Source: Branchiostoma floridae
Lineage: Eukaryota > Chordata > Leptocardii > Amphioxiformes > Branchiostomatidae
Length of the DNA stretch: 20,894 bases
Direction: 5' to 3'
NCBI RefSeq assembly: GCF_000003815.2
Contig: NC_049982.1
Span: forward strand, 22,831,879-22,852,772
This document shows, in pieces, positions 1 through 12,200 of the stretch. The notes under the pieces were generated by a model. The model saw nothing but the letters and a program-made list of their open reading frames with translations, was not told the DNA's origin and did no database searches. The position numbers were made by a program, and so were the translations under genes. Position 1 is the first letter of the stretch; every line of letters starts with the position of its first letter.

Positions 1-1728
1 TCTAAGCCTAGCAGTACGGGCTTTCGGTATACTGATCGAGCTTCTGAATAAGAGTCGTGTAGCTCCTGTTCTAGTTGGTGGTTCTACTTATGCCGAGGGT
101 GGTCCTCTCTGAGCATTAGTTGAAACAGCTGCACCGCTGCCTCCTTCCGTCTCACTTTCAGTGTGGGCAGGTCGGGTACACTGCGTCTTCCTCCGAGGAA
201 GATGATGCGCAGGTCCCGGCGTTGTACTCTCTCAAAGGCCAGTTCATGCTCTTTACTACAACCGACCAGTACGACGTAGCCTTACTCGAGTACTGGTCGT
301 CTGTCGGATAGATTTGTAATATGTCTGCGACACTGATGCCTTGTTTCTTCAGTAAACGCAAGTAGTGTAGTCTACGCAATGCATTTCGTATCACTGTAGT
401 GACCTGTTTGTTGAAGCTTAGGTTCTTGTCTATGCAGAAACCTAAACCCTTGGCACAGTCAACAAACGGGACTGGTTGGCCTCCTGGAGTGATCATAGGT
501 GGAATTGGAACAGATTTGCTGAAACAGATCTGAAGAAGTAGACTTTTTCCACCGTTCAGGGTCATCCTAATGTCTTCCGCCCAGGAGTTAGGGTGAGAAG
601 ACTCTTCCTCCACAGTTGTATCCTGATCAGCTAAGGGCACAGAAATAGTCTTTGACAGAGTAACGTCGTCGGCATATCTAACATTCATGCTGTCGTTATG
701 TACAGTGGTGCGCGTGCTCATAACGAGAAGAAACAGATAGGGAGAAAGAACCCGCATTAGGGTGCGCCAGGAGCTGGTCTCCCCGACTCTCTGCTGGCGG
801 TTCTGTAGGTAGCTGTGGATCCGCCTCTGCATACCAGGGCTGACGTGAATATCAATCAGACGTTGGAGAAGCAGAGCGTAGTCCACGCGGTCGATCGCCT
901 TACTAATGTCAGCGAAGATGGCTCTGACAAGGGTCGGCTTATTTGCGTCCACTGCTGTCAGCCACGTTTGCACCATGCGAACAAGAATCAGGGTCGTTGA
1001 CGAACCCTCTACACGTGCCTTCTTGGGTTTGACAGACTTCAGAAGACACTTGACGTCCCCAATTGAGTACAAGTCTGGATGTACAGGTGGATAGCAACGT
1101 GGGGCACTTTGGCACCATGCCTCAGAGAAATTGGCCAAATATAGCTTTGGTGACGAGGATGCCGTCTCCTTTTTTACCAGAGCACCAAAGTAGTGGGTAT
1201 CGGCAAAAGGGATCTTGGTCGCCTCATAGAATTTAGATGATGGTGAATCTTCACTGTCTGAACTGGTGTCTTCATCTTCAAATTGGTTATCTGAGTCGGA
1301 CTCACTATCATCATCACTGCTCGTGATGTCCTGAGGCTCTGCATGAGGGTTTTCCATCAGGTCCCCTACTTCAGTGTCGATCTCATCGCTGTTCATCCAG
1401 GATACATCTGCCAGGCTGTCGGCTAGCTGACGGACACAGTTGCCAAGCGACGGCCGGGAGGCCGCCTTAGTTAGCTTGATGTCGGGATTCAACACCGATA
1501 GAGTAGACATATGGGACGCTTCGTCTTGTTCAGGTGTCGACACAATTAAGGATTTTAGTATGCTGAAAGTCTCTGAAATGCTTCGAAAATTCGTTTTATT
1601 CAACATAGAACAACAACCAGTTTTGTGTTGAAGCACACACGTTGTTGTCAAGAACAACTAAAACTGTTCTGAAATATGTTGCGTTTATTGTTCTAAAACA
1701 ATGGTGTTCCTGGCATTCTATCTTGTAA
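1..1728 (-). mobile_element. Decayed non-LTR retrotransposon with reverse transcriptase remnant
   Basis: An open frame of 499 codons (158-1657) carries reverse transcriptase landmarks: GSSTT, FADISKA with RVD nearby (about 889-925) and YADDV (662-676), then a CR1/Jockey-like thumb region. The frame slips near 220-250, and C-terminal family sequence (LPTLKVRR) continues in another frame to a stop at 84-86. The copy is not functional. The block between KKA and GSSTT (normally holding PDGI and RPISL) is missing, the PQG block is missing, and no apurinic endonuclease domain precedes it. The N-terminal 200 residues include a very acidic run of Ser, Asp and Glu. The clade assignment is an inference. 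Confidence 0.85.
158..1657 (-). pseudogene. Internally deleted reverse transcriptase frame
   Basis: This is the open part of the element above. In order it shows a unique N-terminus, an acidic Ser/Asp/Glu region at about residues 110-140, a linker with DVKCLLKSVKPKKA, then the join to GSSTT, palm motif A, YADDV, the thumb, and out-of-frame sequence for the last 20-30 residues. It stays open for 1.5 kb although essential blocks are gone, which suggests the deletion is not old or happened in frame. A retrotransposon remnant is the best description; a domesticated gene is possible but unsupported. Confidence 0.75.
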
Positions 1729-1990
1729 AATGGGAGGCCGCCTCAGTCAGCGTGATGTCGGGACTGCACGCAGGTAGGCTACACATCTGGGACGCCTCGT
1801 GTTGTGCCAGTCTCAACGCAACGGAGGATTTCAGGATATTGAAAGTCTCCTAAATTCGTGTTGCTGATCGGAGAAGGACAAGTTTGTTTATATCACCGGC
1901 AGTTGTCAAGAACAACCATTTAGAAAGACCGACTCTGTTCCAGAATATGTCTTTAACTCCATTGTTGTTTTACAACAATAAGTTTAAATA
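1456..1990 (-). repeat. Tandem ~270 bp duplication at the 5' side of the retrotransposon
   Basis: 1456-1728 and 1729-1990 are diverged head-to-tail copies. Shared blocks include GGGAGGCCGCCT, GATGTCGGGA, TGAAAGTCTC, GTTGTCAAGAACAAC and a CTGTTC block. On the minus strand both encode related peptides (ILKS, then EAS and PDI, then LT-AAS). The upstream copy is closed by a stop just before its ILKS block. Confidence 0.8.
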
Positions 1991-2260
1991 GCCTTCGTCA
2001 GATTTCCGACTTGGCTATGGTCTCTATTCAAATATATTGTTTCACTTTCAACACAATACAGTCCATTGTAAGAAGTATTTTAGATTTAGGTCACTTCAGA
2101 CAGTAGGACATGTAACGTTAGTAATATCTCATCTTTCAAGTAGTAACAGGATAAGCTAGATGACGTGTAATGACGTTAGATATTTAATGATAAGCGATAT
2201 ATTTATCTAAGTGCCATTTAAATGCGAAAAAAAAACATTGTGTAATAACGTTACATGTAC

Positions 2261-2338
2261 ATCTGATATAGCTTTTAGCATATGTTTCGTAAAGAGTATA
2301 TCTGATATAGCTGTTAGAATATATTTCATAAAGAGTAG
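2261..2338. repeat. 2 x 39 bp tandem repeat
   Basis: Two adjacent copies start at 2261 and 2300. Both contain TCTGATATAGCT, then TTAG, and end in AAAGAGTA. They differ at a handful of positions. There is no evident function. Confidence 0.8.
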
Positions 2339-2590
2339 TCTGGTTCTATACTCCTTATGGACTAGTCTTATTTGCTAAAGGTACATACATATAGTACATG
2401 TTGTAGACAGTTATGCATCATGCATCACCTGTACCAATACTAAGTATAAGATTTAAAGCTATGTGTACATGTATGTTATTCTGCTTTCAAGATTCACACA
2501 AAATTTGTGTTATTCTTAGGTATGTCAACCTCTATGAACAATAATTACAGGTTTGCGATATATAGCAAAACCTGTCAATTGGTAATTTTT

Positions 2591-2596
2591 TTTATT
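2591..2596 (-). terminator. Possible poly(A) signal of the channel gene
   Basis: AATAAA on the minus strand (TTTATT on plus) lies about 285 bases after the stop codon. It is the nearest canonical hexamer seen. The region is AT-rich, so a chance match is possible. Confidence 0.4.
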
Positions 2597-2879
2597 AGCA
2601 CATAATACTATAGGGCAAATACACACTACATCACCTCTTCTTAACTTCTAAGCTTATAATCTGTCATGCCAAAAATCAAGACCAAGACAACAGATGCAAA
2701 ACTGGGAAGTGTGGTTGCAATACCATAGAAAGATGCCAAAAGTCCCATAATTGATCATTACCTTTGTACATTAGAACCCAACCCTAGCCGCTTAAGCTAT
2801 GCTTGTCACTGATGTCTGTACAAACACAAACACAGATACGGACACTGCACACACGCCCAACACAATATCCCGTACAATA

Positions 2880-3227
2880 TCACTTATGTCTAGGTTTGAT
2901 TTGGTTCAAACGCTGCTGTACTTGTGTCTGTAAAGCCGAGATTCTGTCTTCTAGCTTCAGCATTTCCTTGTTGTCTGCCATCCCTGCCTTGATGACCTCC
3001 TTAGTCACCAAGCTGAGGTCCTTCTGAAGATTCTGTAACCTTGTGGTCATCTTGTCCTGGATGCTGGACATCTGGTTGACTCCTGACGTGTCAGTCGGCA
3101 GCATGAACTCTTTACGGATAACGGCATAAATTTCCTCAGCTGTGGATGGCTGGCTGGCATCAAATGTTTCAAAAGATGGGAGATTGAGGTTGTTTCTGAG
3201 CTCAAATGATGTACTGTCAGTTTGATC
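2880..3227 (-). CDS. Exon 18 (last): C-terminal coiled coil and stop
   Basis: The exon encodes residues 849-963 and the TGA at 2880-2882. The acceptor is caacaatacag, phase 0. The first half is polar and without a known motif. From about residue 885 there are heptad-like leucines and methionines (MTTRLQNLQKDLSLV, then MLKLEDRISALQTQVQQRL), which suggest a tetramerising coiled coil as in other TRPC tails. No clear calmodulin/IP3-receptor binding segment or C-terminal PDZ ligand is visible; the end is IKPRHK. Confidence 0.9.
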   Translation of the reverse strand, partial: DQTDSTSFELRNNLNLPSFETFDASQPSTAEEIYAVIRKEFMLPTDTSGVNQMSSIQDKMTTRLQNLQKDLSLVTKEVIKAGMADNKEMLKLEDRISALQTQVQQRLNQIKPRHK

Positions 3228-6200
3228 CTGTATTGTTGAAATTTGAAGAACTCAATGTTAGGTTTTAAAGATCTATACTAATGCTACGGTCATAAGTAGA
3301 AAACGGGGCTACACCAGGTAGTTAACTATTCTTAAGACATCTGGCATTACTAGTGCTAACAATCAGTTTTAAACTGAATTGTGGAGTGTGTTGTATTCTA
3401 TAACAGACCAGATTTCCAGGCATATGATATTAGCTGGCTTTAACTTGTCACACCTAAGCCATGCAAATCTAATCTTTTATTCAGTTTTATGCAGTGCATC
3501 AGTGACAACACTCACTGAATGCTTGGAAGCAAATTATGTTGTGTACGACAGAACATGTCAGGCCTTAGAATTTTGAAGAAAAAACACACACACACAGTGC
3601 TACCTGTTACTTATGATAATGGTATTGATGAGGGACTTGTAATGCATTTTCTGCAAAAGGGCATACTTTCAATGGGCATCAAAATGATAGTTTTTACGGA
3701 GAAACTGATTTGCCTCAAACAATGCTACACTTGGATGACTTCTTTTTTCCAAGGGCAGGGCATCCCATTTTCACTGGCCGAATAGTGGAAAGTACAAGAT
3801 TACATTTCCTTGCCAAGTTGGCAGTTTCACTTGCCTAGGCAATTGGGCAATTGGACTTGTCCAACCTTGGAATGTAGCAGAGGCACAATCAAAGTGTTCA
3901 CTTGGAAATTGCAACGTTAGTGTTCCTTTTGGTTTGTTTATTCAGATCTCCATTAGAATGAACAATTTGTGTAGTAAAAATTCTAATACTCTGATGTTTC
4001 TTCCAGTTAAAACAACCCAGGCCTGTGAAAGTATTAACTAATGTATGGTACTGTAAACAAAGGAGTGGACATCTTCACCTCTCCACTGAACCGTCTAACA
4101 AGTTGGACTGCTGACGTCACCAACGTTTGCAGCCCCATCAGCAGGTTCAAGGGCACGGGAAGGTCATCGTATCCACGGAACTCCATCACCAACTCCGCAC
4201 GTGCAAAGTTCCAATCCACACTGGCACTTTCCTAAATGTTAGGAATCAAGGAAGACGTTTCAAGGGTACCCAAAAACTTTTTGGTCTCCAATATGCAACC
4301 CTTATCTAAAATATATCATGTCACTCAAGTCAACTTCAAAATATTCATATTTGGAACCAACATTTAAATAAAATGATTTTCCTATCTATAGCAATATTTT
4401 GATTCATGAATGCATTGAAGGTTGACAATCAACTAGCAGCTTTATTTTAGGGTCAAAGATTTACTAACTTATATCTTGATTTCAGCTTTGTCCTGCCTCT
4501 TACTACATGATGTAATTGAACATCACAAGGTGCCCGTGCTACTTTATCAGGAACCATGGTGACAGCAGTCTGGTTCAGGTTATTGGCCTTATAATTATTT
4601 GTTTGGAATTGAAGAGGAGGAAACAGAGCAAAGACGATATGCTTCCCTTCTATGACAGTAAACAAGCAAAAAGTACCCTGATGGTATTATAGGTGTCGCT
4701 CATCCTGGCAGTGAGCATGCTGAGTAGAACAATGACAGCGATCAGCAGGTACAGCATGACGAGTGACTGGCCCATGTAGTTGGCGGGCAGGAAGCTGGTC
4801 CTGAAGTTGTCGATGTCAGACAGGCCAAACAGGGCCCAGAACAGCTCAGGGAGGGCAGAGGATATCCTGGAGGGGACAAATATCTTTTAAAAGACACTTG
4901 GGGGCCCAAACCTCCAGTCCTAGTCTATCATTCAATAATCACGACCATACTGTACGGAACACACAAAAAAAAACAAGTTCTGCTACAGTACCGTGAAAAG
5001 CCGCTTGGAGGCCCATTATTGAACTTGACCTTCATTTTAACGGCAACTACCCGCTTTCAACCAGATCTAATAATTCCACATCATGATCATCATTTAGCAT
5101 TCTTCGCACAAGAAAAAAATGTAATTATAATACATTTGATTGATGCCTTTTCCTATGAATATGATTTTCTCATTCTTTTCATCAGCTGTAATACATAAAA
5201 ATTCAGACCTTGAAAAAAACCTGTAGTCCTCATCAAAACATCAGTTGCTAATCTTCAAGTCACAGCACTATACTCTGATACCCCTCTATTCCAACTCACT
5301 TCTATGATGCCCCTGATAATGTTCTGACACCCTAACCCTAACTCTAACTCTAGCCCAGGCCTATAAACCATTAACATTGACACAGCCCCCCCCCCCCCAG
5401 CCCCACACATACAAAAATGTCCTTTCTCACCCCTGTACCACGTGAGGCACCCCAGCTGGTAGGGTGGTGTCCACAGCGGAGGCCTTCTCTGTGATGTTCA
5501 CACCTGCCAACACTGCTGTGGAGTACACCTGAGGAACACACACCACTGTCATGTATGTACTGGCTAAGTAGTATTGTAGAACAATGTAATATCCTGTATG
5601 ATAATGATCATAATTTGCTGTTAGGGTGCCTAACACAGGAGTAGACAGCAGTTTGCTCGTCTTTAAACTAGCCTCCGTAGCAGGCTCTTTAGTGTTTTTT
5701 AAAACTCATAGTACACTTTTGATGGCCATATCTTTTTGTGCCGTCATTTGTGTTAGGCTGGAGACACAAGCAACCCAGTACAAAAAGAAACAGCCAGCAA
5801 AAGTATTATGAACCTCCCCAAAACAAAAAAGGCCCAGAGTTAAATCTTTAATAGTTTACACTAGAGGCTCTGATCAATAAGAATTGCAGATTTAAGAAAA
5901 GAACAAGGATCAAAGACTTGAAGATTAAGAATGATCATGACAAAGACTTGACATCTCCCTTACCTCCACCACCCCACAGCTGAAGGCGACCAGTACAACC
6001 ATCAGTACGATCAGCACCAGGATGACATCCTTGATCATCTTGATGAACGACAGTTGAAGGGGACCAAATGTCTCATGTACCTGTAGGATAGAGCAAGCAA
6101 AACTGGATTAGCTTTGCCACACCAATCTATCTTCTAATCTTCACCTCCATGAAAACTATAATACTTGTCTTCAGTCTGTTTGTTTGCTTGCTTGTCTTAG

Positions 6201-9200
6201 TGTGTGTTTAGGTTTGTTCCAACTTTGCCAGGACATCTATATGCAGAACACATCTAACCTTTGCTAGATGGGGAACAACAGACGGTAAACCAGAAATCTG
6301 TGGTGTATTTACCTGGACATAGTAGGTGAGTCTCATGAAGGCGATTATGGTAACCAGAGCTGTGCAGATCTCAGCCACAATCTGGAGATCCACTGCTACT
6401 GTCGCATCACCTATCATCTGCAGTCATGTCAGACGGGAGTGAACGTTAGTTGACATGTTCAAAATGGCAGTAAATAACAGTTTAATACCTGCCTGGTCAC
6501 CTATACTGCTTTTGTTGATGATATACCGTTTACATCAGTAGTGTCCCTGTAGTGTCTATACCCCAGTAGTGTCCAAACCTCCAGTAGTGTCCATACCCCC
6601 AGTAGTGTCTATAACCCCAGTAGTGTCTGTACCCCCAATATTGTCCATACCCCTATTAGTGTCCACACACCCAGTAGTGTCCATACCCCCAGTAGTGTGT
6701 GTCTGTACCCCCAGTAGTGTCCGTAGCCCCAATAGTGGCAGTGTTTCCTCAGTAGTGTCCATACTCCCAATAGTGTGCATACTCCCAATAGTGTCCATAC
6801 ACCCAATGGTGTCCATACTCCCAGCAGTGTCTGTAATGTTTGTAATGTCGGTAACGCTATAGTTTTTGTACCCAATAATCTCTTGTGCTCTATTGAGTCT
6901 TTCTTCCTGTAGTGTCTGTATCCCCTGAAGTAAGCTTTCATGTGAAGTCAAGCACTGTGTTCTGTGATTCATCGACAGTGTTTGACCCCTGACCTGTCGA
7001 GTGAACTCCACCAGGACCTGGCAGAATGTGATGGTGATGAGCAGGAGGAACATGACCAGGTCCACAGAGTTGGCAGAGTTGGTGATGTACAGGAGGAAGC
7101 TGGGAGCCTCCACCATCTGTTTGGCCTCCTGCAGCAGCTGTCCTGCCAGCCAGAGGGTCAGTATGTAGTCCACCACTTCTAGGGGGGCATTCACCTGTGC
7201 AACACCATGGTAGCACTTCTCAGTTTAGCAATTATACTGGTGCATGTTAGGACATTTGCATAAATGAACAGTATTAGGATGTTCCATCAAGCTTCTGAGG
7301 TCTCATCAGTGGATATACTCATACAGTAAGCAAGAACCTTGATTCCATGTTGCCTGAGGTACGGCCTGACAGGGTGTAGGATCGTCCGATCGCTGTTCAA
7401 ATTTTTGACAGTGACACTCCAAGCTAGTGACTTCCAATCGTTTGAATCAAAGTATAGAGCGCTGGACCGTACTGTAAAATTTGGACCAGTTGGAACACCA
7501 ATATTGAACATAAATATGGCCTGGTTATGATTTTACTATCAAAACAACAGAAAGTGTTCCCACCTGGAAGGGTCTCCCACACTGGATGACCAGGATACAG
7601 ATGAACACCAGATACGACATCAGGTTGGCCCAGAACTTAATGAGCGCACTATGTCGACAGTCCACAAAAATGAAACTGAAATATCTGTGAAAGTTGTCTC
7701 TCCATTTGCATCTGTTACGGAATGGAAAAACAAATTGTAAACTGTCTACATCTATAACAAGAGGAATTTGCAGTGTTCTATGGTTGCAGGTGAACCAAAG
7801 GTAATGTAACAATGGAAGAAAAAGAAGATTTTCAGTACTTCAGTTAGATTTAGAATTAAAAATAAGGGTCTCCCCAAACAAGGACCTAGGGCTTTCCACA
7901 TCACAAAAGGTGAAATTGAACAGAGGTATTCTTGACTATCAGAATGAAAGCTCATCTGTGTTAGTAAATTCCATATTGCAAAAGTTTAAACTTTGTTCCA
8001 ACACAAAGAAGGAACAGTATTCTTGACTAGTTTTGTAGATTGTAAACCTTGCCTTGTGAATGCCCTGTAACATTTCTTTACAACATTGTCACTGTACTTT
8101 CACAAAAATATTTTTTTTTATAAAAAAGATTAAAACTAAAATCGTGAGTCCCTCTGTCACCTGTAACAGCCTGTTCCTTCCTCTTCATTACCACATGCAG
8201 TACAGGTCCCACAGATGTACAGGAGACCGTACCCCAGGCCTGCCAGTGGCAGGAGGATCAGGGAGGAGATGTAGATAAGGACCAGCAGCCACGCAGGTTT
8301 GGACTGGACAATAGGGAGGAGTCTGTCGTACCACAGCTCACGTAGCAAGCGCTGGACGAAGGTGGTGGCCATAAACTGCGGAATACATCAGTACAACATG
8401 TAATGAGTACCCTACATAATCTGTAAGCCACATAAGTACTGATTTGATATTATGAATGACAGTGCCGCTAGACATTCCAAAACTGATGGAAGAAGAAATG
8501 AAGATGGACAATAAAAAATGCCTGAATTGTGAAACCTAAGTACCACAGCCTATGAAGCAACAGCTGAACAAAGGTGGTCAACTGTACACATCGATATAGA
8601 CGTTGTAGAACAGTAGTTGGTACACTCTTTAGGCCACACTGACGTAATATTATGGATGGCATGCTCTGGACATCCTACAATTGATGGGGTGGGTAAAAAA
8701 GAAACATAGGCAATAAAAATGAGGACATTAAATTGTAGAAACTAAATGACCTTAAAGGTTGAGTTTGAAGAAGAATCATTATGTTTGTGTGCCCTACTAA
8801 CAGCAATTCTAACTTTTAAAATCATTCAGAGACTTTTACTGTGACTGTGAAATCTTTTATTTTATGTGCCTTGTGTCAGAAACATATTTGCTCATTTTCT
8901 TTTTTTTAAACAATTCTACAACTTATGACCCTGTTGAAAATCTTATTCATACATACATACACACATAATCTATGTTTTAATTGGATGTCACAGTACCTGT
9001 TTGTGCTTCTTGGTAAAAGCGAGTCTGAAGATGTGAGCGTTGTTCTCCATCAGGATGACCCTGGCCTGGTCCATGCTGTAACACTCCTCCAGCAGGGCTG
9101 CAGCCAGGGACTCACACTGACCGGCAAGGTCCTTGTAGTCAGGTCGGATGTCCTGTGGATCGTACAAAAACTTTGCTTCAGCCATCATCAGACTGTACAG

Positions 9201-12200
9201 ACAAACAAATTAGCCAGTGGCCACATCAACACCATCAATACAAAATTGCAATTGCCAGACAACAGAGGTTAGTGAATAAGAAAACACCTGTTTCACATGT
9301 GACAGTTCCTTGAACACATCCCGTAAGTGCAAGGCTGTGAGGATGGGGGAGGGAGTTGCCAGGATGACTTGGGTCTCACACAGCATCTTTGCCGCCTGCA
9401 AGTCGTTTGCAACCTGATGGTCCTACAGAAGAAGACATTTGAAGACTGTATATTTTGTCCACAGAGGAATGATTTTTGGCAGGTCACGAATCAGAAAAAA
9501 CTAGCTTTCTCCTTGGTGCTGAAACTGTGGCTATATTTAATTTGAGTGCATTTTCTTTGCCGGAAGCGTTTTTGCTTATATTATCATAAATGAATGAATG
9601 AACCTTATTGCACAACATTTGTACATGGTACAATTGTAAGGCAACAGCAACAAGTCAATTAATACAATGACACTCGTCTAAGTAATGCAGTAAAGAGCAC
9701 CTAATGTATCCGTGATCAGTGCTTACATATCATGAGCCATACAGGAAGGGGTGGTCCAGAGTCTTTATAAGCATCTCCATTCAGCTTTCTCCTTGGTCCT
9801 GAAACTGCAGCTGTTTTTCATTTGAGTTTTTTTTTTTTTGCCAGGAACATTTTTGTTGATAGAGCATACATGATCAGTGCTTACGTATCGTGAGCCATAC
9901 AGGAAGGGTCGGTACAGAGTCTCGATGGGCGTCTCCATGTTGTCACCCACCCGGATGGTTGGGTCTGCTCCTGCCAGCATCAGGTCCCGCATCACCTCTG
10001 GTCTGCCCTGGAGGGACAGAAGGGATCACACATTCATATCATGGTAAAGACTGGCTTAAACATGAAAACAATGCATCACTGTGTTCACACTTCAGCCAAT
10101 TCTTGAGATTTTGTTCAAAATCAGATTTCAAAAAATGTGTGTCTGTTTGCATCTCTCTCTCCCTCCCTCCTTCTGTATCTGTGTCTGTTCTAAAAGAATA
10201 GTGTGTGATCATTTCTAACCATTACTGGTAATGTTATGGATCTACACAAATGTGTGCATTTCAGGTAAAACGGTCTTCTATTGCAAATCATAGAGAATGT
10301 TAGATGCTTTGAAGTACTTGACAGTAATTTGATCATCATTTTTTCTAATGCCACTCCATTGCGTAGCTATCTCGTGTAAGGTTTATGGATTTCTTTTTTA
10401 TCTTGAGAAATAGGATGCAAATTTCTTACTGTGATGGAGTAAAACTAACTTTTTTTCATTTCATTTAGGACTATAACATTTGTAAAGCCTACAGGTGCTA
10501 GAAATTCTCTTTTATCACAAGCGTTAGGAAAAACATTTTTCCACAAAACTTTTTGCAACACCTTTCCAAGTTGAATATATCAATGTCTTGAACATTGGCT
10601 TAATGAACAATAAATGGACTGCAAAGGCCAATAGTTTTAGACACAAATATTACACATCACAAAAACTTTTAAAACTCTTGACCTTTTATTGACCATTTAT
10701 AATCTAATAATTCCTTGACAAAAAAACACCATGTAGTTGTTCTGGGTACTGCTACTGTAACAGTAGTGTGACAAAAGTTACAGAAAGTAGACAAGACGCA
10801 ATTTTTAGTTGTTTAACTTTATAACAAACTTTTTCTATTGTAGTCCATTCTAAGCTGCGGATGTTACACTTTCTTAAATGAGAATGTTACAGACTTTTCT
10901 TGGCTCTCTATTTGTCCATACACTCACCAACTGCTTAATTTGTCATTTTTCTTCTTAATATCTAATAAGCTGCACCCATGTACTAATGTGCAGTATATAA
11001 TATACATGTTAGCAAGACTTTTCACACAAAGGACACTACACAACAAGCCCCTCCCAAATCTTCAGGCACCTCTTCGGCTGTCTTGTGCAGTGGTGTAAGG
11101 CCCTCCTCGGGTATGCTGTTGATGGCAGCTGCTCCGCCAGGGGTTGAGGTCAGGGCTGCAAACATCTCTGCAGAGTTACTGTGACCCTTACTCAACACTA
11201 GCTGGTACGGTGTGTTCCCTATGGCAAGAAAACACAACATGGAGTAGTTAATAAATTTGAGAATTCTCCTATTACACAATCATTTTTGATATGCTGTTGA
11301 TCCTCAAAAAATGCTGTACTCTGGAAATCTTTGTCTGTATCTTTGATAGCAACAACATCATCGTACAAATTATTGCTTTAAGACTTTTATTCAGAGAAGA
11401 GCGAGATGAAGTGAGGGGGACAGGTCGAACAGAGTTAACTCACAGGACAGAGGCCCCTGCCAGCCTGCCATCAAGACAACACATCTTTGTGTAAGTTTGT
11501 CTAACCTTCGCAAGATGGTGAGTGAGTGAGAGAGTGAGTGAGTGTGAGTGAGTGAGTGAGTGAGTGAGTGAGTGAGTGTGAGTGAGTGAGTGAGAGAGAG
11601 AGAGTGTGTGAGTGAGTGAGTGAGTGTTAGCATTTCTTCAGCTTCTTCTGATACATATATGATAATGGTATATCAGCAATGTTGAGCATGATTAAAAAAA
11701 ACAATGCTGTCATCTTTACCTTCCTTGTCTACTTTGCTTGGGTCTGCACCATGTGACATCAGCAGCTTTACTGCACTGCAGTTCCCCATCCGAGCTGCTA
11801 GGTGGAGTGGGGTACATTTCTCCTTGTCAGGTTGGTCCATGTTTGCACCTGTTTGTAATGTCAGACAGTAAAAGTCATGTTACCCCGGATTTGCCAATGT
11901 TTTTTATATTTACTGATGATGATCTTGTTTATTGCAAAATGGGCTAAATGCAGTAGTTATACCATTACATGATACAATACCATTACATGTACTGTTGATA
12001 GTGAACTAGGAAAGAGACAAAACAATTGAGTAAAATCTATGCTAACTCTAAAATCTATTGTTTACATGTTACATGTATCACTCACGCAACTGGATATGAT
12101 TTTAGAAACAGTCAGATGTTTCATGTAGAATCCACTACCTTTCGTCGACGACATGATTGGATTCTACCTGAAACGTCTGACCGTTTCCAAAGCCACATCC

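Larger units (their letters stand above)
1991..2879. other. 3' flank of channel gene; no gene seen
   Basis: This stretch is AT-rich between the retrotransposon copy and the channel stop codon. It probably contains the 3' untranslated region as far as about 2570. No conserved coding segment was recognised. It includes the 2 x 39 bp repeat at 2261-2338. Confidence 0.6.
9503..9939. repeat. Tandem duplication spanning the 3' edge of exon 7
   Basis: 9503-9782 and 9784-9939 are head-to-tail copies. Both start AGCTTTCTCCTTGGT and share TGAAACTG, ATTTGAGT and TTTGCC, followed by GATCAGTGCTTAC and GAGCCATACAGGAAGGG. The right copy contains the true exon 7 donor half. The left copy is interrupted by an insertion at about 9574-9710. 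Confidence 0.85.

Noticed and set aside
1-1990. A functional host gene or an endogenous virus at the left end
   Set aside because: The motifs fit a non-LTR retrotransposon; essential blocks are missing, the frame slips near its 3' end, and no LTR, gag or envelope features are seen.
6569-6862. Long open frames on both strands in the 6.5-6.9 kb region
   Set aside because: They are generated by the 18 bp minisatellite, which lacks stops in several frames; no conserved domain.
8540-8581. Alternative version of exon 10
   Set aside because: Only the first 42 bases are present, S1 is missing, and no in-phase donor follows.
9727-9780. Alternative, mutually exclusive version of exon 7
   Set aside because: Only the donor half is present, without an acceptor, and it contains an in-frame TGA.
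11391-11633. Minus-strand frame rich in LTHS
   Set aside because: Translation of the (GTGA)n microsatellite.
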